Assembly: GCA_963807865.1 (NCBI GenBank) | Contig: CAWEDK010000032.1 | Location: forward strand, 91,127-155,126 | Direction: 5' to 3' | Length of the DNA stretch: 64,000 bases | Origin: VAZQ01 sp963807865 | GTDB lineage: Bacteria > Pseudomonadota > Alphaproteobacteria > Rhizobiales > Xanthobacteraceae | Shown: piece after piece, positions 18,019 to 27,410 of the stretch | How the letters are laid out: each line of letters begins with the position of its first letter | Numbering within the stretch: position 1 is the first letter of the stretch | The notes under the pieces: model-generated | Told to the model about the DNA's origin: nothing | Databases searched by the model: none | Seen by the model: only the letters and a program-made list of their open reading frames with translations | Translations under genes and position numbers: made by a program

Positions 18019-19455
18019 ATGCTCGACCGCAGACGCTTCACCGCCCTTCTGGGCGCCACCGCGCTCGCCGGCGTTGCCGCGCCGGCGTTGATCAAGCCGT
18101 CGTTCGCGCAGGGCGCCGCGCCGCTGCTGCCGCGCGGGAACTACCTGATCAAGAACGGCGCCGTCATCACGGTCGACACCGCGGGCGTGCTGCCGCGGGC
18201 CGACGTGCACGTGAACAACGGCCGGATCGAAGCGGTCGGTCCCGACCTTACGGTTGCGGGCGCCGAGGTCATCGACGCGACCGACATGATCGTGATGCCG
18301 GGCTTTATCGATACGCACTACCACATGTGGAGCGCGCTCGGCCGCAACTTCGTCGGCGACGGCTTCGGCTATTTCCCGGCCAAGAACGCGACCTCAAAGC
18401 TTTATTCCGCCGACGATTTCTACGCGAGCGTGCGGCTCGGACTTGCCGAGCTGGCGAACGCCGGTATCACCACCGTGCACAACTGGTCGCACAACACCCG
18501 CTCGCCGGCCCACGCCGATGCCGAACTGCGCGCCCACCGCGAATCGATGCTGCGCGCCCGCTATGCCTACGGCCACGTCGACCTGATGCCGCGGGAAGAG
18601 CCGGTGAGCTTCGCGGACGTCGATCGCGTCAAGAAGGAGTATTTCTCCTCCGGCGCCGCGTTCGAAGGACTCGTCCACCTCGGCCTGAACCTGCGCGGCC
18701 ACTCGCAGAGCACGCCGGACACCTTCCTGATCGACATGGCCGGGGCGCTTGAGCGCAAGGTGCCGATCGCACTGCACGCGGCGCAGACGCCGCCGAACTG
18801 GGTCGACACCGCGGACTTCGAGAAGCGCGGCTGGCTCGGCCCGAACCTGCTGCTCTGCCATTTCGTGCCGGCGACGGACCGCGACGCCGAATTGATGGCC
18901 AAGACCAAGACGCCGCTCTCGTGGGCGACGCATTCCGAATTCCGGCTCGGCCGCGCCGGCAATCCGCGCGAGGCGCTGATGCGCATGCGCAAGGCCGGCG
19001 TGACGGTTTCGCTGTCGTTCGACGCCAGCTCGATCGCGCCGCCGAACATGTTCGAGACCATGCGCTTCACCTGGAACATGGGCATCCCGTGGCGCGGCAC
19101 GCCGACCGAGAAGGATCCCGACGTCTCGTTCCGCGAGGTGATCGAGATGGCGACGCTGAACGGCGCGAAGGCGCTCGGCATCGCCGACGTCACCGGCTCG
19201 ATCGCGGCCGGCAAGCGCGCCGACATCATCCTGATCCGCGGCAACGACCTCAACATCGCGCCGATCGCCGACATCGAGGCGAGCGTGGTGCAGTCGGCGA
19301 CGCCCGCCAACGTCGACACCGTGCTGGTGGACGGCCGCATCGTCAAACGCCGCGGCCAGCTCGTCGGCCAAGACGTCGGCCGGATCGTCAGCGACGCCAA
19401 GGCGGCGGCGCTGCGCATCCGCACCGCCGCCGGCGGGAGGCTTGCGCCGCGCTGA
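18019..19455 (+). CDS. Tat-exported amidohydrolase
   Basis: 478 residues from the ATG at 18019. The N-terminus MLDRRRFTALLGATALAGVA is a twin-arginine signal. The mature protein is a TIM-barrel amidohydrolase: metal ligands in PGFIDTHYHMWSALGRN, a histidine in KVPIALHAAQTPPN, another in HFVPATD, and the closing urease-type block ALGIADVTGSIAAGKRADII. It resembles the cytosine deaminase/chlorohydrolase group. It starts 27 bases after maeB and may be cotranscribed. Export of such an enzyme is less common and hints at a periplasmic substrate. Substrate unknown. Confidence 0.88.
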   Translation: MLDRRRFTALLGATALAGVAAPALIKPSFAQGAAPLLPRGNYLIKNGAVITVDTAGVLPRADVHVNNGRIEAVGPDLTVAGAEVIDATDMIVMPGFIDTHYHMWSALGRNFVGDGFGYFPAKNATSKLYSADDFYASVRLGLAELANAGITTVHNWSHNTRSPAHADAELRAHRESMLRARYAYGHVDLMPREEPVSFADVDRVKKEYFSSGAAFEGLVHLGLNLRGHSQSTPDTFLIDMAGALERKVPIALHAAQTPPNWVDTADFEKRGWLGPNLLLCHFVPATDRDAELMAKTKTPLSWATHSEFRLGRAGNPREALMRMRKAGVTVSLSFDASSIAPPNMFETMRFTWNMGIPWRGTPTEKDPDVSFREVIEMATLNGAKALGIADVTGSIAAGKRADIILIRGNDLNIAPIADIEASVVQSATPANVDTVLVDGRIVKRRGQLVGQDVGRIVSDAKAAALRIRTAAGGRLAPR

Positions 19456-19537
19456 GGCCGGGAGCCTGGGCGGACGGATTTTGCGTCCGCGCCGCCCTCG
19501 CGCTAAGTAACGCCGACAACAATCCAAGGGAGCAGAC

Positions 19538-20442
19538 ATGCCCGCACTTTCCGGCGTGATCGCCGCCATCGCCACCGCGGTTGACGACAAGAACGAGCCG
19601 GACTGCGCGCGTTCGACTGCGCTCGCGAAATACCTGCTTGCCAACGGCTGCGACGGCCTGAACGTCCTCGGCACCACCGGCGAGGCGACCTCGTTCTCGC
19701 TGGACCAGCGCAAGCGCGTGATGACCGCCTATCGCGATGCCGGCGTGCCGCTCGACCGGCTGATGGTCGGCACCGGCGCCGCCTCGGTCGCGGACGCGGT
19801 CGCGCTCAGCCGTCATGCCGCCGAGCTCGGGTTTGCCGGCGCGCTGGTGCTGCCGCCGTTCTACTATAAGGGCGTGCCGGACGACGGCCTCGTCGCCTAT
19901 ATCGATACCATCGTGTCGGCGACGGCGGCGCGGCCGGTCCCGATCTATCTTTATCACTTCCCGGCCCAATCGGGCCTGCCGTGGCACATGAAGCTGGTGA
20001 AGCACGCTGCTCGAAAACCCATGGCGGCCGCATCGTGGGCCTGAAGGATTCCTCCGGCGATATGGCCTATGCGCGCGAGATGGCAGGGCTGTCGCCGAGT
20101 TTCCGGGTGTTTCCGTCGACCGAGGCGGTGCTGCTCGATGCCCGCGCCGGCGCCTTCGCCGGCTGCATCTCGGCCACCGCCAATCTCAACGCCGACCTGT
20201 GCGCCCGCGCGTGGCGCAGCGGCGACGCTGGCGCGCTCGATGATGCGGTGACGATCCGCAAACTGTTCGACGGCAAGCAGCTTGTATCCGGGGTGAAGGC
20301 GCTGCTCGCCCATATCCACCAAGATCAAGCCTGGGCGCGGGTGCCGCCGCCGCTCAGCGCGTTCGCGGCCGCCGACCGGACGGCGGTGACGTCCGGGTAC
20401 GACCGGGTCCGCCAGCCAGCCCGGCAGATGCAGGCCAGCTAG
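19538..20442 (+). CDS. DapA / N-acetylneuraminate lyase-family aldolase, frameshifted
   Basis: About 300 residues after bridging two extra bases (near 20006 and 20019). The start MPALSGVIAAIATAVDDKNE opens the barrel. CDGLNVLGTTGEATSFS carries the G-T-T-G-E phosphate/carboxylate loop, PVPIYLYHFPAQSG the catalytic tyrosine, and GRIVGLKDSSGDMAYA the Schiff-base lysine. The family makes or cleaves C-C bonds next to pyruvate. The gene follows the amidohydrolase by 82 bases, so it may act on a sugar or amino acid derivative rather than in lysine synthesis. The break gives LLEN as the natural bridging sequence. Confidence 0.85.
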
Positions 20443-20603
20443 GGCCTGGCCCCCGCCCCCACCGGCTTTGACTTGGGCGAAGCGGGGCGACTATAAGCTG
20501 CCCGCGCTGGCGGCGAGGTTTTCGCCGCCGCTCGTTTTTGCAACATCACATCACGCCGGACAGATACGCGGGCTGCCGGCCGCCCGCAGGACGAGAAACA
20601 GGC

Positions 20604-20870
20604 ATGGCCAATACGACTTCCGCCCAGAAGGCCACGCGCGTCATTGCGCGTCGGACCGAGGTCAACAAGGCGCGGCGTTCGCGATTACGCAATTCCGTAC
20701 GCAAGGTCGAAGAGGCCATTGCCAGCGGCGATGCGGGCAAGGCGCTCGAGGCCTTGCAGGCGGCGGAACCGATCATTCAAAGGTCGGCGCAAAAGGGTAT
20801 CGTCCATCGCAACGCCGCCAGCCGTAAGGTGTCGCGCCTGACCAAGCGCGTGGCGCAGCTCGGCAAATAA
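20604..20870 (+). CDS. rpsT: 30S ribosomal protein S20
   Basis: 88 residues, basic and helical, starting MANTTSAQKATRVIARRTEV. The blocks RRSRLRNSVRKVEEAI and GIVHRNAASRKVSRLTKRV are characteristic of S20, which binds 16S rRNA early in 30S assembly. The ATG at 20604 is the conserved start. Two strong terminators follow. In many Hyphomicrobiales rpsT stands just upstream of dnaA, as here. Confidence 0.97.
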   Translation: MANTTSAQKATRVIARRTEVNKARRSRLRNSVRKVEEAIASGDAGKALEALQAAEPIIQRSAQKGIVHRNAASRKVSRLTKRVAQLGK

Positions 20871-20892
20871 CGCGAGTCTCGGCTTTCCCACT

Positions 20893-20919
20893 AAAAGCCC
20901 GGCGTTTCGCCGGGCTTTT
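20893..20919 (+). terminator. Rho-independent terminator after rpsT
   Basis: The perfect stem AAAAGCCCGGCG / CGCCGGGCTTTT has a three-base loop and lies 23 bases after the rpsT stop codon. The A and T flanks make it active in both directions. Confidence 0.93.
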
Positions 20920-20934
20920 GCCTTTCGCATTACC

Positions 20935-20957
20935 AGCCCGGCGTTCGCCGGGCTTTT
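20935..20957 (+). terminator. Second terminator repeat
   Basis: The stem AGCCCGGCG / CGCCGGGCTTTT nearly repeats the first terminator 40 bases downstream, so the two may have arisen by duplication. Confidence 0.85.
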
Positions 20958-21892
20958 GTCGTTTGTCAGCCGGCTGTGGGCAACGGTGATATGTTCACGT
21001 TTCGCCCCACTTCGATGTTGCGAATCCGTCACGACCGTGTGGTACTCGGGAACTAAACGAAACATAAACTTCACCGCAATGCCGCGGTGACGAGCGGTCG
21101 TTGAATTTGCGCCGGGCTACCCGCGGTTTCCGCTCAAAAAATCTACCTATTGCAGAACGACTTAGACTCCAAGAAGCGCGAAGGACCTCAATTTTATGAC
21201 AGGCCGGCTGCGGAGGCTCAGCCTCGCCGGCCCCGGCTCGCACGCCGCCCCTCGCCACCTGACCGTTCGATTTTCTATTTGTAAATCAATGATCTATCGT
21301 GGGCATTCGCAGCTCCGCGAAGCGCCAACAGATCGGCGTGACGTGACCTCGGCAACCGGTGTGCTATTGAAGCCGTTGCAGCCGACCTGCGCCGTGCTAT
21401 TTTGGCACCGCCGCCGGGGACACCGGCGGCTCTCAGTAAAACGGTTCGTATTCGAGCCCATAAAATTGGGGCGGTGAGCTATGTCCGATTGTCCCCAGTT
21501 TCGATTTTTCAATTCCCAAAGCTCGGGTCGTACGGACATAAGTCTTAGCTTCGTGACGCTCCGTCTTTAGTTTCGTAGCGGCACGAAGCGAACCTCAAGT
21601 ACTTTCGTACCATTGGTTAGCGGTATCATCCTCGCGCATGCGCGGCGGATGAACGGAGTGAATGCGACTGACAGCATCGCGACGAGTTCAGAAAGCCGCC
21701 GGCTCCTGCTGACTCGTCGTCGATTATAACGAGTTTTCGGCACCCGTTCTCGTCTCGTAGCGTTTCCCAGCGTTCCTCAGTGCTTCCTGGCGTTCTCTGT
21801 AGCGTTCGCCCCTCGCGGGGCGCTGTCAGCGTCTGCGTTCCCTGGTTGCGTTCCCGCTCATTTTCACCGAGCCAGACCACAGAGACGACGCT
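20958..21892. promoter_or_regulatory. Long non-coding region between rpsT and dnaA
   Basis: About 930 bases with no convincing gene, unusual in this packed sequence. It is less GC-rich than its neighbours. It contains a GC-rich imperfect palindrome near 21203-21233, and only one weak DnaA-box-like site (TGTGGGCAA near 20975). The dnaA promoter must be here. The position fits a regulatory or origin-related spacer, but I do not see a cluster of strong DnaA boxes and do not call oriC. Confidence 0.5.
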
Positions 21893-23322
21893 ATGGCCAC
21901 GCAGCATGAACACTGGACGCGGGTCCGAGACCGCCTGCGCGCCGAGGTCGGCGACAACGTCTATTCGAGCTGGTTTGCCCGTATGGACCTGGAGGGCATC
22001 GAGGGCGAGACCGTGAAGCTGTCGGTTCCGACGCGCTTTCTGAAAAGCTGGATCGCCTCGCACTACACCGAGAAGGTCATGTCGCTGCTGGCAGGCCGAG
22101 CAGCCCGGCATTTCGCGCGTCGAGATCACCGTGCGCTCGGCGGCGCTGCGGCCGGTGCCGCCGAAGGCCACAGCCGCCGAAGTCCCGGCGCCGGCGCGCG
22201 AGACCGCGCGACAAGCACAACGGCGTCGAAGTCCGGATCGGCGGCGGCGCCGATCTCCGCCGTGCACGAGGCGCTCGGCGGCTCGCCGCTCGACCCGCGG
22301 CTGACCTTCGACAGCTTCATCGTCGGCCGCTCCAACACGCTGGCGCACGCCGCCGCCAAGCAGGTCGCGCAGGCACGCCGCGGCGACAGCGTGATGTTCA
22401 ACCCGCTCTACATCCATGCCGGCGTCGGGCTCGGCAAGACGCATCTGCTGCAGTCGCTGGCCTGGGCCGGCAACGCGGCCGCGGAACGCAAGGTGCTCTA
22501 CCTGACGGCCGAGAAGCTTCATGTACGGCTTCGTCGCCGCGCTGCGGGCGCAGACCGCGATCGCCTTCAAGGAGGCGCTGCGCGACCATCGACGTGCTGG
22601 TGATCGACGACCTCCAGTTCCTGCAGGGCAAATCGACCCAGGCCGAGTTCTGTCACACCCTCAACGCGCTGATCGACGCCGGCCGGCAGGTCGTGATCGC
22701 CGCCGACCGGCCGCCTTCCGAACTCGAAAGCCTCGACGAGCGCGTGCGCTCGCGGCTCGCCGGCGGCCTGTCGGTCGAGATGGGCGCGCTCGGCGAGGAG
22801 CTGCGGCTCGAAATCCTGAAGACCGCGCCGCGGCGGCGCGGCAGCATCCATCCCGGCTTCGACGTGCCGCCGCCGGTGCTGGCCTTCATCGCCAAGGCGG
22901 TGACGCATAACGGCCGCGACCTCGAAGGCGCGCTCAACCGGCTGCTCGCCCACAGCAAGCTGACCGGCCAGCCGGTCACGCTGGAAATGGCCGAGCGCGA
23001 GGTCCGCGACCTGATCCGGCCGCAGGAGCCCAAGCGGGTCAAGATCGAGGACATCCAGCGCATCGTCGCGCGCCAGTACAACGTCAGCCGCGCCGACCTG
23101 CTGTCGTCGCGGCGCACCGCCAACGTGGTGCGTCCGCGCCAGGTGGCGATGTATCTGGCCAAGACCTTGACGCTGCGTTCGCTGCCGGAGATCGGCCGGC
23201 GGTTCGGCGGGCGCGACCACACCACCGTCCTGCACGCAGTCCGCAAGATCGAGAATCTCGTCAATACCGACAACGCGCTCGCCGAGGAGATCGAAATCCT
23301 CAAGCGCCAACTGCAGGAGTGA
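21893..23322 (+). CDS. dnaA: Chromosomal replication initiator protein DnaA, frameshifted
   Basis: About 475 residues in four pieces joined by one-base shifts (near 22093, 22210, 22517 and 22584). Domain I begins MATQHEHWTRVRDRLRAEVG. The AAA+ ATPase has LDPRLTFDSFIVGRSN, Walker A GVGLGKTHLLQSLA and Walker B VLVIDDLQFLQGK. Domain IV at the end (VRPRQVAMYLAKTLTLRSLP, then IGRRFGGRDHTTVLHAV) is the DNA-binding signature that reads DnaA boxes. The protein melts the origin and loads the helicase. An essential gene cannot really be broken four times, so the shifts point to the assembled sequence, not to biology. Confidence 0.95.
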
Positions 23323-23516
23323 CTGCACTCCTGCTTGCGCAGGCGGCCTTGCCGCCGCGCGCTTGGGGCGAACCGCGCGCGTGGCCGAACTGCCGTCGAC
23401 TTGTGCGCGCGCGCGTCCTTGGCCCCAGGTGCGCGTTGATAAGGCGTCCAGCACCGCCGCCCTTGCGAAATCCCCCCGTCCACGGCACTTTCGTTGCCCC
23501 TCAGCCTGGACCCGCC

Positions 23517-24635
23517 ATGAAGGTCACCGTCGAGCGCGCCGAACTGTTGAAGTCCCTGGGCCACGTCCATCGGGTGGTGGAGCGGCGCAATACCATTCCC
23601 ATTCTGGCCAACGTCCTGATCAAGGCCGATAAGTCGAAGCTCGCCTTCAAAGCCACCGATCTCGACCTCGAAATCACCGAGACCATCGCCGCCGAGGTCG
23701 GGCCCGGCGGCTCGACCACCGTGCCGGCCCATATGTTCTACGAGATCGTGCGCAAGCTGCCCGAGGGCGCGCAGATCGTGCTCGAAGGCTCGGGCGACCG
23801 CGCCATGCTGACGATCCGCGCCGGCCGGTCCCGCTTCACCCTGCAGACGTTGCCGGAGAGCGATTTTCCCGATCTCGCCGCCGGCGACATGACCCACACG
23901 TTCAAGGTCGCGGCCGCCGATCTCAAGCGGCTGATCGACAAGACCCAGTTTGCGATCTCCACCGAGGAGACGCGCTACTACCTCAACGGCATCTACCTGC
24001 ACACCGCGGGTACCGCCAAGGCGGCCATGCTGCGCGCGGTGGCGACCGACGGCCACCGCCTCGCCCAAGTGGAATTCGACCTGCCGGCGGGCGCCACCGG
24101 CATGCCGGGCGTCATCGTGCCCCGCAAGACCGTGGGCGAGGTGCAGCGCCTGATCGCGGACACCGACGGCGAGGTGACGGTCGAGCTGTCGCAGGGCAAG
24201 ATCCGGTTCACGCTCGGCGATGTGGTGCTCACCTCCAAGCTGATCGACGGCACGTTTCCGGACTACGGGCGCGTCATCCCGGCCGGCAACGACAAGGAAC
24301 TCATCGTCGACAAGAAGGAATTCGAGCAGGCGGTCGACCGCGTCTCGACGGTGTCGAGCGAACGCGGCCGCGCCGTCAAGCTGTCACTGTCCAACGGCAA
24401 GCTGATGCTCTCGGTCACCAATCCGGATTCCGGCAGCGCCACCGAGGAGATCGAAGCCGAGTACGCCTCCGACCCGCTCGATATCGGCTTCAACTCGCGC
24501 TATCTGCTCGACATCGCCGCGCAACTCGAAGGCGAGGCCGCGGTGCTCAAGCTGGCCGATCCCGGCTCGCCGACGCTGATCCAGGACCGCGAGGCCAAAG
24601 GCGCGCTTTACGTGCTGATGCCGATGCGGGTGTAG
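23517..24635 (+). CDS. dnaN: DNA polymerase III beta subunit (sliding clamp)
   Basis: 372 residues from the ATG at 23517. The opening MKVTVERAELLKSLGHVHRV and RRNTIPILANVLIKA are typical of the clamp. The three repeated clamp domains follow, with VATDGHRLAQVEF in the second and LLDIAAQLEGEAAVLKLADP and the terminal ALYVLMPMRV in the third. The dimer ring tethers polymerase III to DNA. It follows dnaA by about 190 bases. A longer frame to 23319 is open but has no clamp sequence. The frame is intact. Confidence 0.97.
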   Translation: MKVTVERAELLKSLGHVHRVVERRNTIPILANVLIKADKSKLAFKATDLDLEITETIAAEVGPGGSTTVPAHMFYEIVRKLPEGAQIVLEGSGDRAMLTIRAGRSRFTLQTLPESDFPDLAAGDMTHTFKVAAADLKRLIDKTQFAISTEETRYYLNGIYLHTAGTAKAAMLRAVATDGHRLAQVEFDLPAGATGMPGVIVPRKTVGEVQRLIADTDGEVTVELSQGKIRFTLGDVVLTSKLIDGTFPDYGRVIPAGNDKELIVDKKEFEQAVDRVSTVSSERGRAVKLSLSNGKLMLSVTNPDSGSATEEIEAEYASDPLDIGFNSRYLLDIAAQLEGEAAVLKLADPGSPTLIQDREAKGALYVLMPMRV

Positions 24636-24685
24636 CTCGTCGCCGCCGCCTGCGCGATTTCACGTCGGCACAGTTTCGCTCCAAC

Positions 24686-25698
24686 CTAATTCGCTTCCGC
24701 CTTGTCGAGCCGCTGTTCGACGAAGGTCTCCAGGTTGCGCCGGATTTCCTGGTGGCTTGCGTTCAGCACGCAATGCTTGATGACCAAAGTCGAATACGAC
24801 TTCAGGCCATGATGCGTCTCGCTCGTCGAGGCCACGAAGAGTTGCTCGATCCCGCCGCCCGCCGCGCGGAACCGCTCGACGAATTCACTTTGATTCTGGC
24901 TTGGCACCACCTTGTCCTGCGGATCGGTGAGCACGATGATCCTGCGCTGAACTGTTCCGAAGGATCTGCGGGAATCATTTTCACCGGGTCGAATCGTTCC
25001 AGCTCGGGTGTGTCGACCGGCTTCGCCTTCGTCAGCAACGCCAGGCGCCCGGAACCCGGCACCGCGCAGCCGATGTCCCCGCGCAACGCCAGCAACCCGC
25101 CGATCAGCGTCGAGCCGCCGGAATTGCCGAACAGGTGAAATCCGCGGTAGCCGTGCCGTTCCTTGATCGCATCGAGCGCCGCGTTCGTGACACGCAGTTC
25201 GAGCATGGTCCGGCGCAGGCCATGATGGCCGGATGAGCCATCGAGCCCCATGCGCCCAAGAATGATCGCGGTCGCCCCGGTGCGTCGCGAAAGCTTGCGC
25301 GCCTGATCGGCCAGATCCGCGGTATCGATGTCCTTGGCGCGGCGCTCCTGGTTGCTATTCTTGCGAGCCCGGCTGCGATGCTTTCCGCTCCGGATGTTCT
25401 CATGCAGGGTGTCGAACGTCGGCTTGTCGCCGCTGAGATAAACCACCGGCTGAGCGTCGCTGCCGCCGGCAGCCGAAACGTAATAGCGCATGCAGAAGCC
25501 ATGCCCGTAGGCAGTCACCCAAACGGCATGGCGGATTTGGCCGCATGCTTCGGCCGTTATGTCGCTGCCGCGCAACATGTCGCGCGCCCTGATGGTCTCG
25601 CTGCGCGCCGGACTTGAGGCCAGCAGCGCCCCGGCGACCACCACGCCCCAGCTCCACACGAACGTCATGCGACCGACGCGATGGCATTGCAGGTTCAT
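24686..25698 (-). CDS. Secreted alpha/beta hydrolase, frameshifted
   Basis: About 338 residues. The start at 25698 has a strong CGGGAGGGAA site; a signal peptide (WSWGVVVAGALLASSPARSE) follows. The protein shows an oxyanion-type stretch (SGHHGLRRTMLELRVTNAAL), the nucleophile elbow FHLFGNSGGSTLIGGLLAL and a late Asp-containing strand, VLTDPQDKVVP. STSETHHGLKSYS near the end is likely to hold the catalytic His. This is the order of an alpha/beta hydrolase. One base missing near 24944 splits it. It is inserted on the opposite strand between dnaN and recF, so it is probably a lineage-specific insertion. Substrate unknown. Confidence 0.75.
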
Positions 25699-25936
25699 CG
25701 GTTCCCTCCCGTTGTCTCGACGCTGCGATTGACTTGCCAGAAGGATGGGCGGATTTCTGTGACGGCCGTCACACGGCCACCCCCGTCATTGACGGAGGCG
25801 GCGTCATATCGAGTCGCACCGGACTCGGATAACGTCCTGAAGTTGGTAGATCGATCGCACGCCTGATCTCACTGGTGCCCTCGGCGCCACCTCCGCTTCG
25901 GCGCAGAGGACAGCCAGAGTTCGTAACCCGCCGCCC

Positions 25937-27076
25937 ATGCCCGCCGCCCGCATCCGCCGCCTGAGGCTGAACAACTTCCGTACCTATCGGACGGCGCAGA
26001 TCGACGTCAGCGCGCAGGCGGTCGTACTGGTCGGCCCCAATGGCGCCGGCAAGACCAATGTGCTGGAAGCGATCTCGTTCCTGGCGCCGGGGCGCGGATT
26101 GCGCCGCGCCACGCTGGAGGACGTCGCTTTCGTCGAGGGCGACGGCTCATGGGCGGTGTCGGCCGATCTCGAGGGAGCGCTCGGCCTCGCGATGGTCGCC
26201 ACCGGCATCGAGCCGCCGCCCGCCGAGGACGCACAGGTCTCCCGCAAGTGCCGGATCGACCGCGAACCGGTCACGTCCGCCAATGCCTTCGTCGATCATC
26301 TGCGCGTCAACTGGCTGGTGCCGGCGATGGACCAGCTGTTCGCCGGACCGGCCTCCGAGCGGCGGCGCTTCCTCGACCGGCTGGTGCTGGCGGTCGATGC
26401 CGAGCACATGACCCGGGTCAATGCGCTCGACCGGTCGCTGCGATCGCGCAACCGGCTGCTGGAGGATCCGCGCGCCGATTCGCATTGGCTCGATGCCATC
26501 GAGCACGAAACCGCCGAACTCGCGGTGGCGGTGAGCGCGATGCGGGCCGAAACGGTGTCGCGTCTGCAGACGACGCTCGCCGAGCGCCGCAACCCGCCGT
26601 CGCCCTTCCCGGCGGCCGAGATCGCGCTCGACGGCTGGATGGACAAGCTGGTGAGGTCGCATCCGGCGGTCGAGGTCGAGGACCGTTATCGCACCATCCT
26701 GCGCGACAATCGTCCGCGCGATGCCGCCGCCGGACGTACGCTCGACGGCCCTCACCTCACCGATCTCTCGGTGACGTATGCCAGCAAGGGCATCGCCGCC
26801 GCCGAAGGATCGACCGGCGAGCAGAAGGCGCTGCTGATTTCGCTGGTGCTGGCGCACACCCGGCTGATCGCCGAAATGTCGGGCTTTGCGCCGGTCCTGC
26901 TGCTCGACGAGGTGGTCGCACATCTCGACCCGTTGCGCCGCGCCGCGCTCTATGACGAACTGGGACAGCTCGGCGCGCAGATTTGGATTACCGGCGCCGA
27001 CGCCGCCGCCTTCGCGGACATCGAAGGCCGGGCCGACATCTTCGAGGTCAGTCCCGGACAGATTCGCCAACGCTAG
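25937..27076 (+). CDS. recF: DNA replication and repair protein RecF
   Basis: 379 residues. The opening RIRRLRLNNFRTYRTAQID is followed by Walker A VGPNGAGKTNVLEAISFLAP. The signature TGEQKALLISLVLAHTRLI and Walker B APVLLLDEVVAHLDPLRRAA complete the SMC-like ATPase. RecF helps load RecA at gaps. The TAG stop codon (27074-27076) lies inside the CTAG that begins a palindromic element, so the last codons may have been trimmed or the element inserted exactly at the stop. The frame is intact. Confidence 0.96.
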   Translation: MPAARIRRLRLNNFRTYRTAQIDVSAQAVVLVGPNGAGKTNVLEAISFLAPGRGLRRATLEDVAFVEGDGSWAVSADLEGALGLAMVATGIEPPPAEDAQVSRKCRIDREPVTSANAFVDHLRVNWLVPAMDQLFAGPASERRRFLDRLVLAVDAEHMTRVNALDRSLRSRNRLLEDPRADSHWLDAIEHETAELAVAVSAMRAETVSRLQTTLAERRNPPSPFPAAEIALDGWMDKLVRSHPAVEVEDRYRTILRDNRPRDAAAGRTLDGPHLTDLSVTYASKGIAAAEGSTGEQKALLISLVLAHTRLIAEMSGFAPVLLLDEVVAHLDPLRRAALYDELGQLGAQIWITGADAAAFADIEGRADIFEVSPGQIRQR

Positions 27077-27150
27077 TGGAGTGGATTTGACATTCGCTAT
27101 CCACCTGGCCTCAAGCTCGCAAAGCGAATGTCAAATCCAAACTCCACTAG
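27073..27150. repeat. CTAG-bounded palindromic element 1
   Basis: A 78-bp near-palindrome: CTAGTGGAGT plus GGATTTGACATTCGCT on the left mirror AGCGAATGTCAAATCC plus ACTCCACTAG on the right, around a loop of about 20 bases. Both ends are CTAG. The left CTAG supplies the recF stop codon. Confidence 0.85.
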
Positions 27151-27163
27151 AATCATAGATTTG

Positions 27164-27236
27164 CTAGTGGTCCTTGATTCCAACATTCGCACAGGTGCAT
27201 GCGGAAGTGGGATGCGAATGTTGGAAGCGGACCACT
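27164..27236. repeat. CTAG-started palindromic element 2
   Basis: The left arm (CTAGTGGTCC, then TTCCAACATTCGCA) mirrors TGCGAATGTTGGAA and GGACCACT. The right-hand CTAG is lost where it meets element 3. Sequence differs from element 1 but the plan is the same. Confidence 0.8.
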
Positions 27237-27309
27237 TGTGTCCGGATTCCGAAGTTCGCATCATTGTGAGGCACCTTCATGTGCGAACTTCGGAATCGAA
27301 GGACACTAG
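27234..27309. repeat. CTAG-bounded palindromic element 3
   Basis: The left arm (GTGTCC, GATTCCGAAGTTCGCA) mirrors TGCGAACTTCGGAATC and GGACACTAG. Its left arm reappears in element 5 at 28,388. Confidence 0.8.
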
Positions 27310-27321
27310 CAACTTATTGAT

Positions 27322-27399
27322 CTAGTGTGGCTTTGGTTCAGAAGGCCGCATTTCGGACTCGCGGCAAGAATGATGCGGACTTCTGAACCGCCACACTAG
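27322..27399. repeat. CTAG-bounded palindromic element 4
   Basis: CTAGTGTGG and GGTTCAGAAGGCCGCAT mirror ATGCGGACTTCTGAACC and CCACACTAG. The element ends 12 bases before the start codon of the next gene, so it may affect that gene's 5' leader. Confidence 0.85.
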
Positions 27400-27410
27400 T
27401 GAGGATCGCC

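Noticed and set aside
27073..27399. Integron attC array
   Set aside because: The palindromes lack the attC core sites, no cassette genes lie between them, and no integrase is near.
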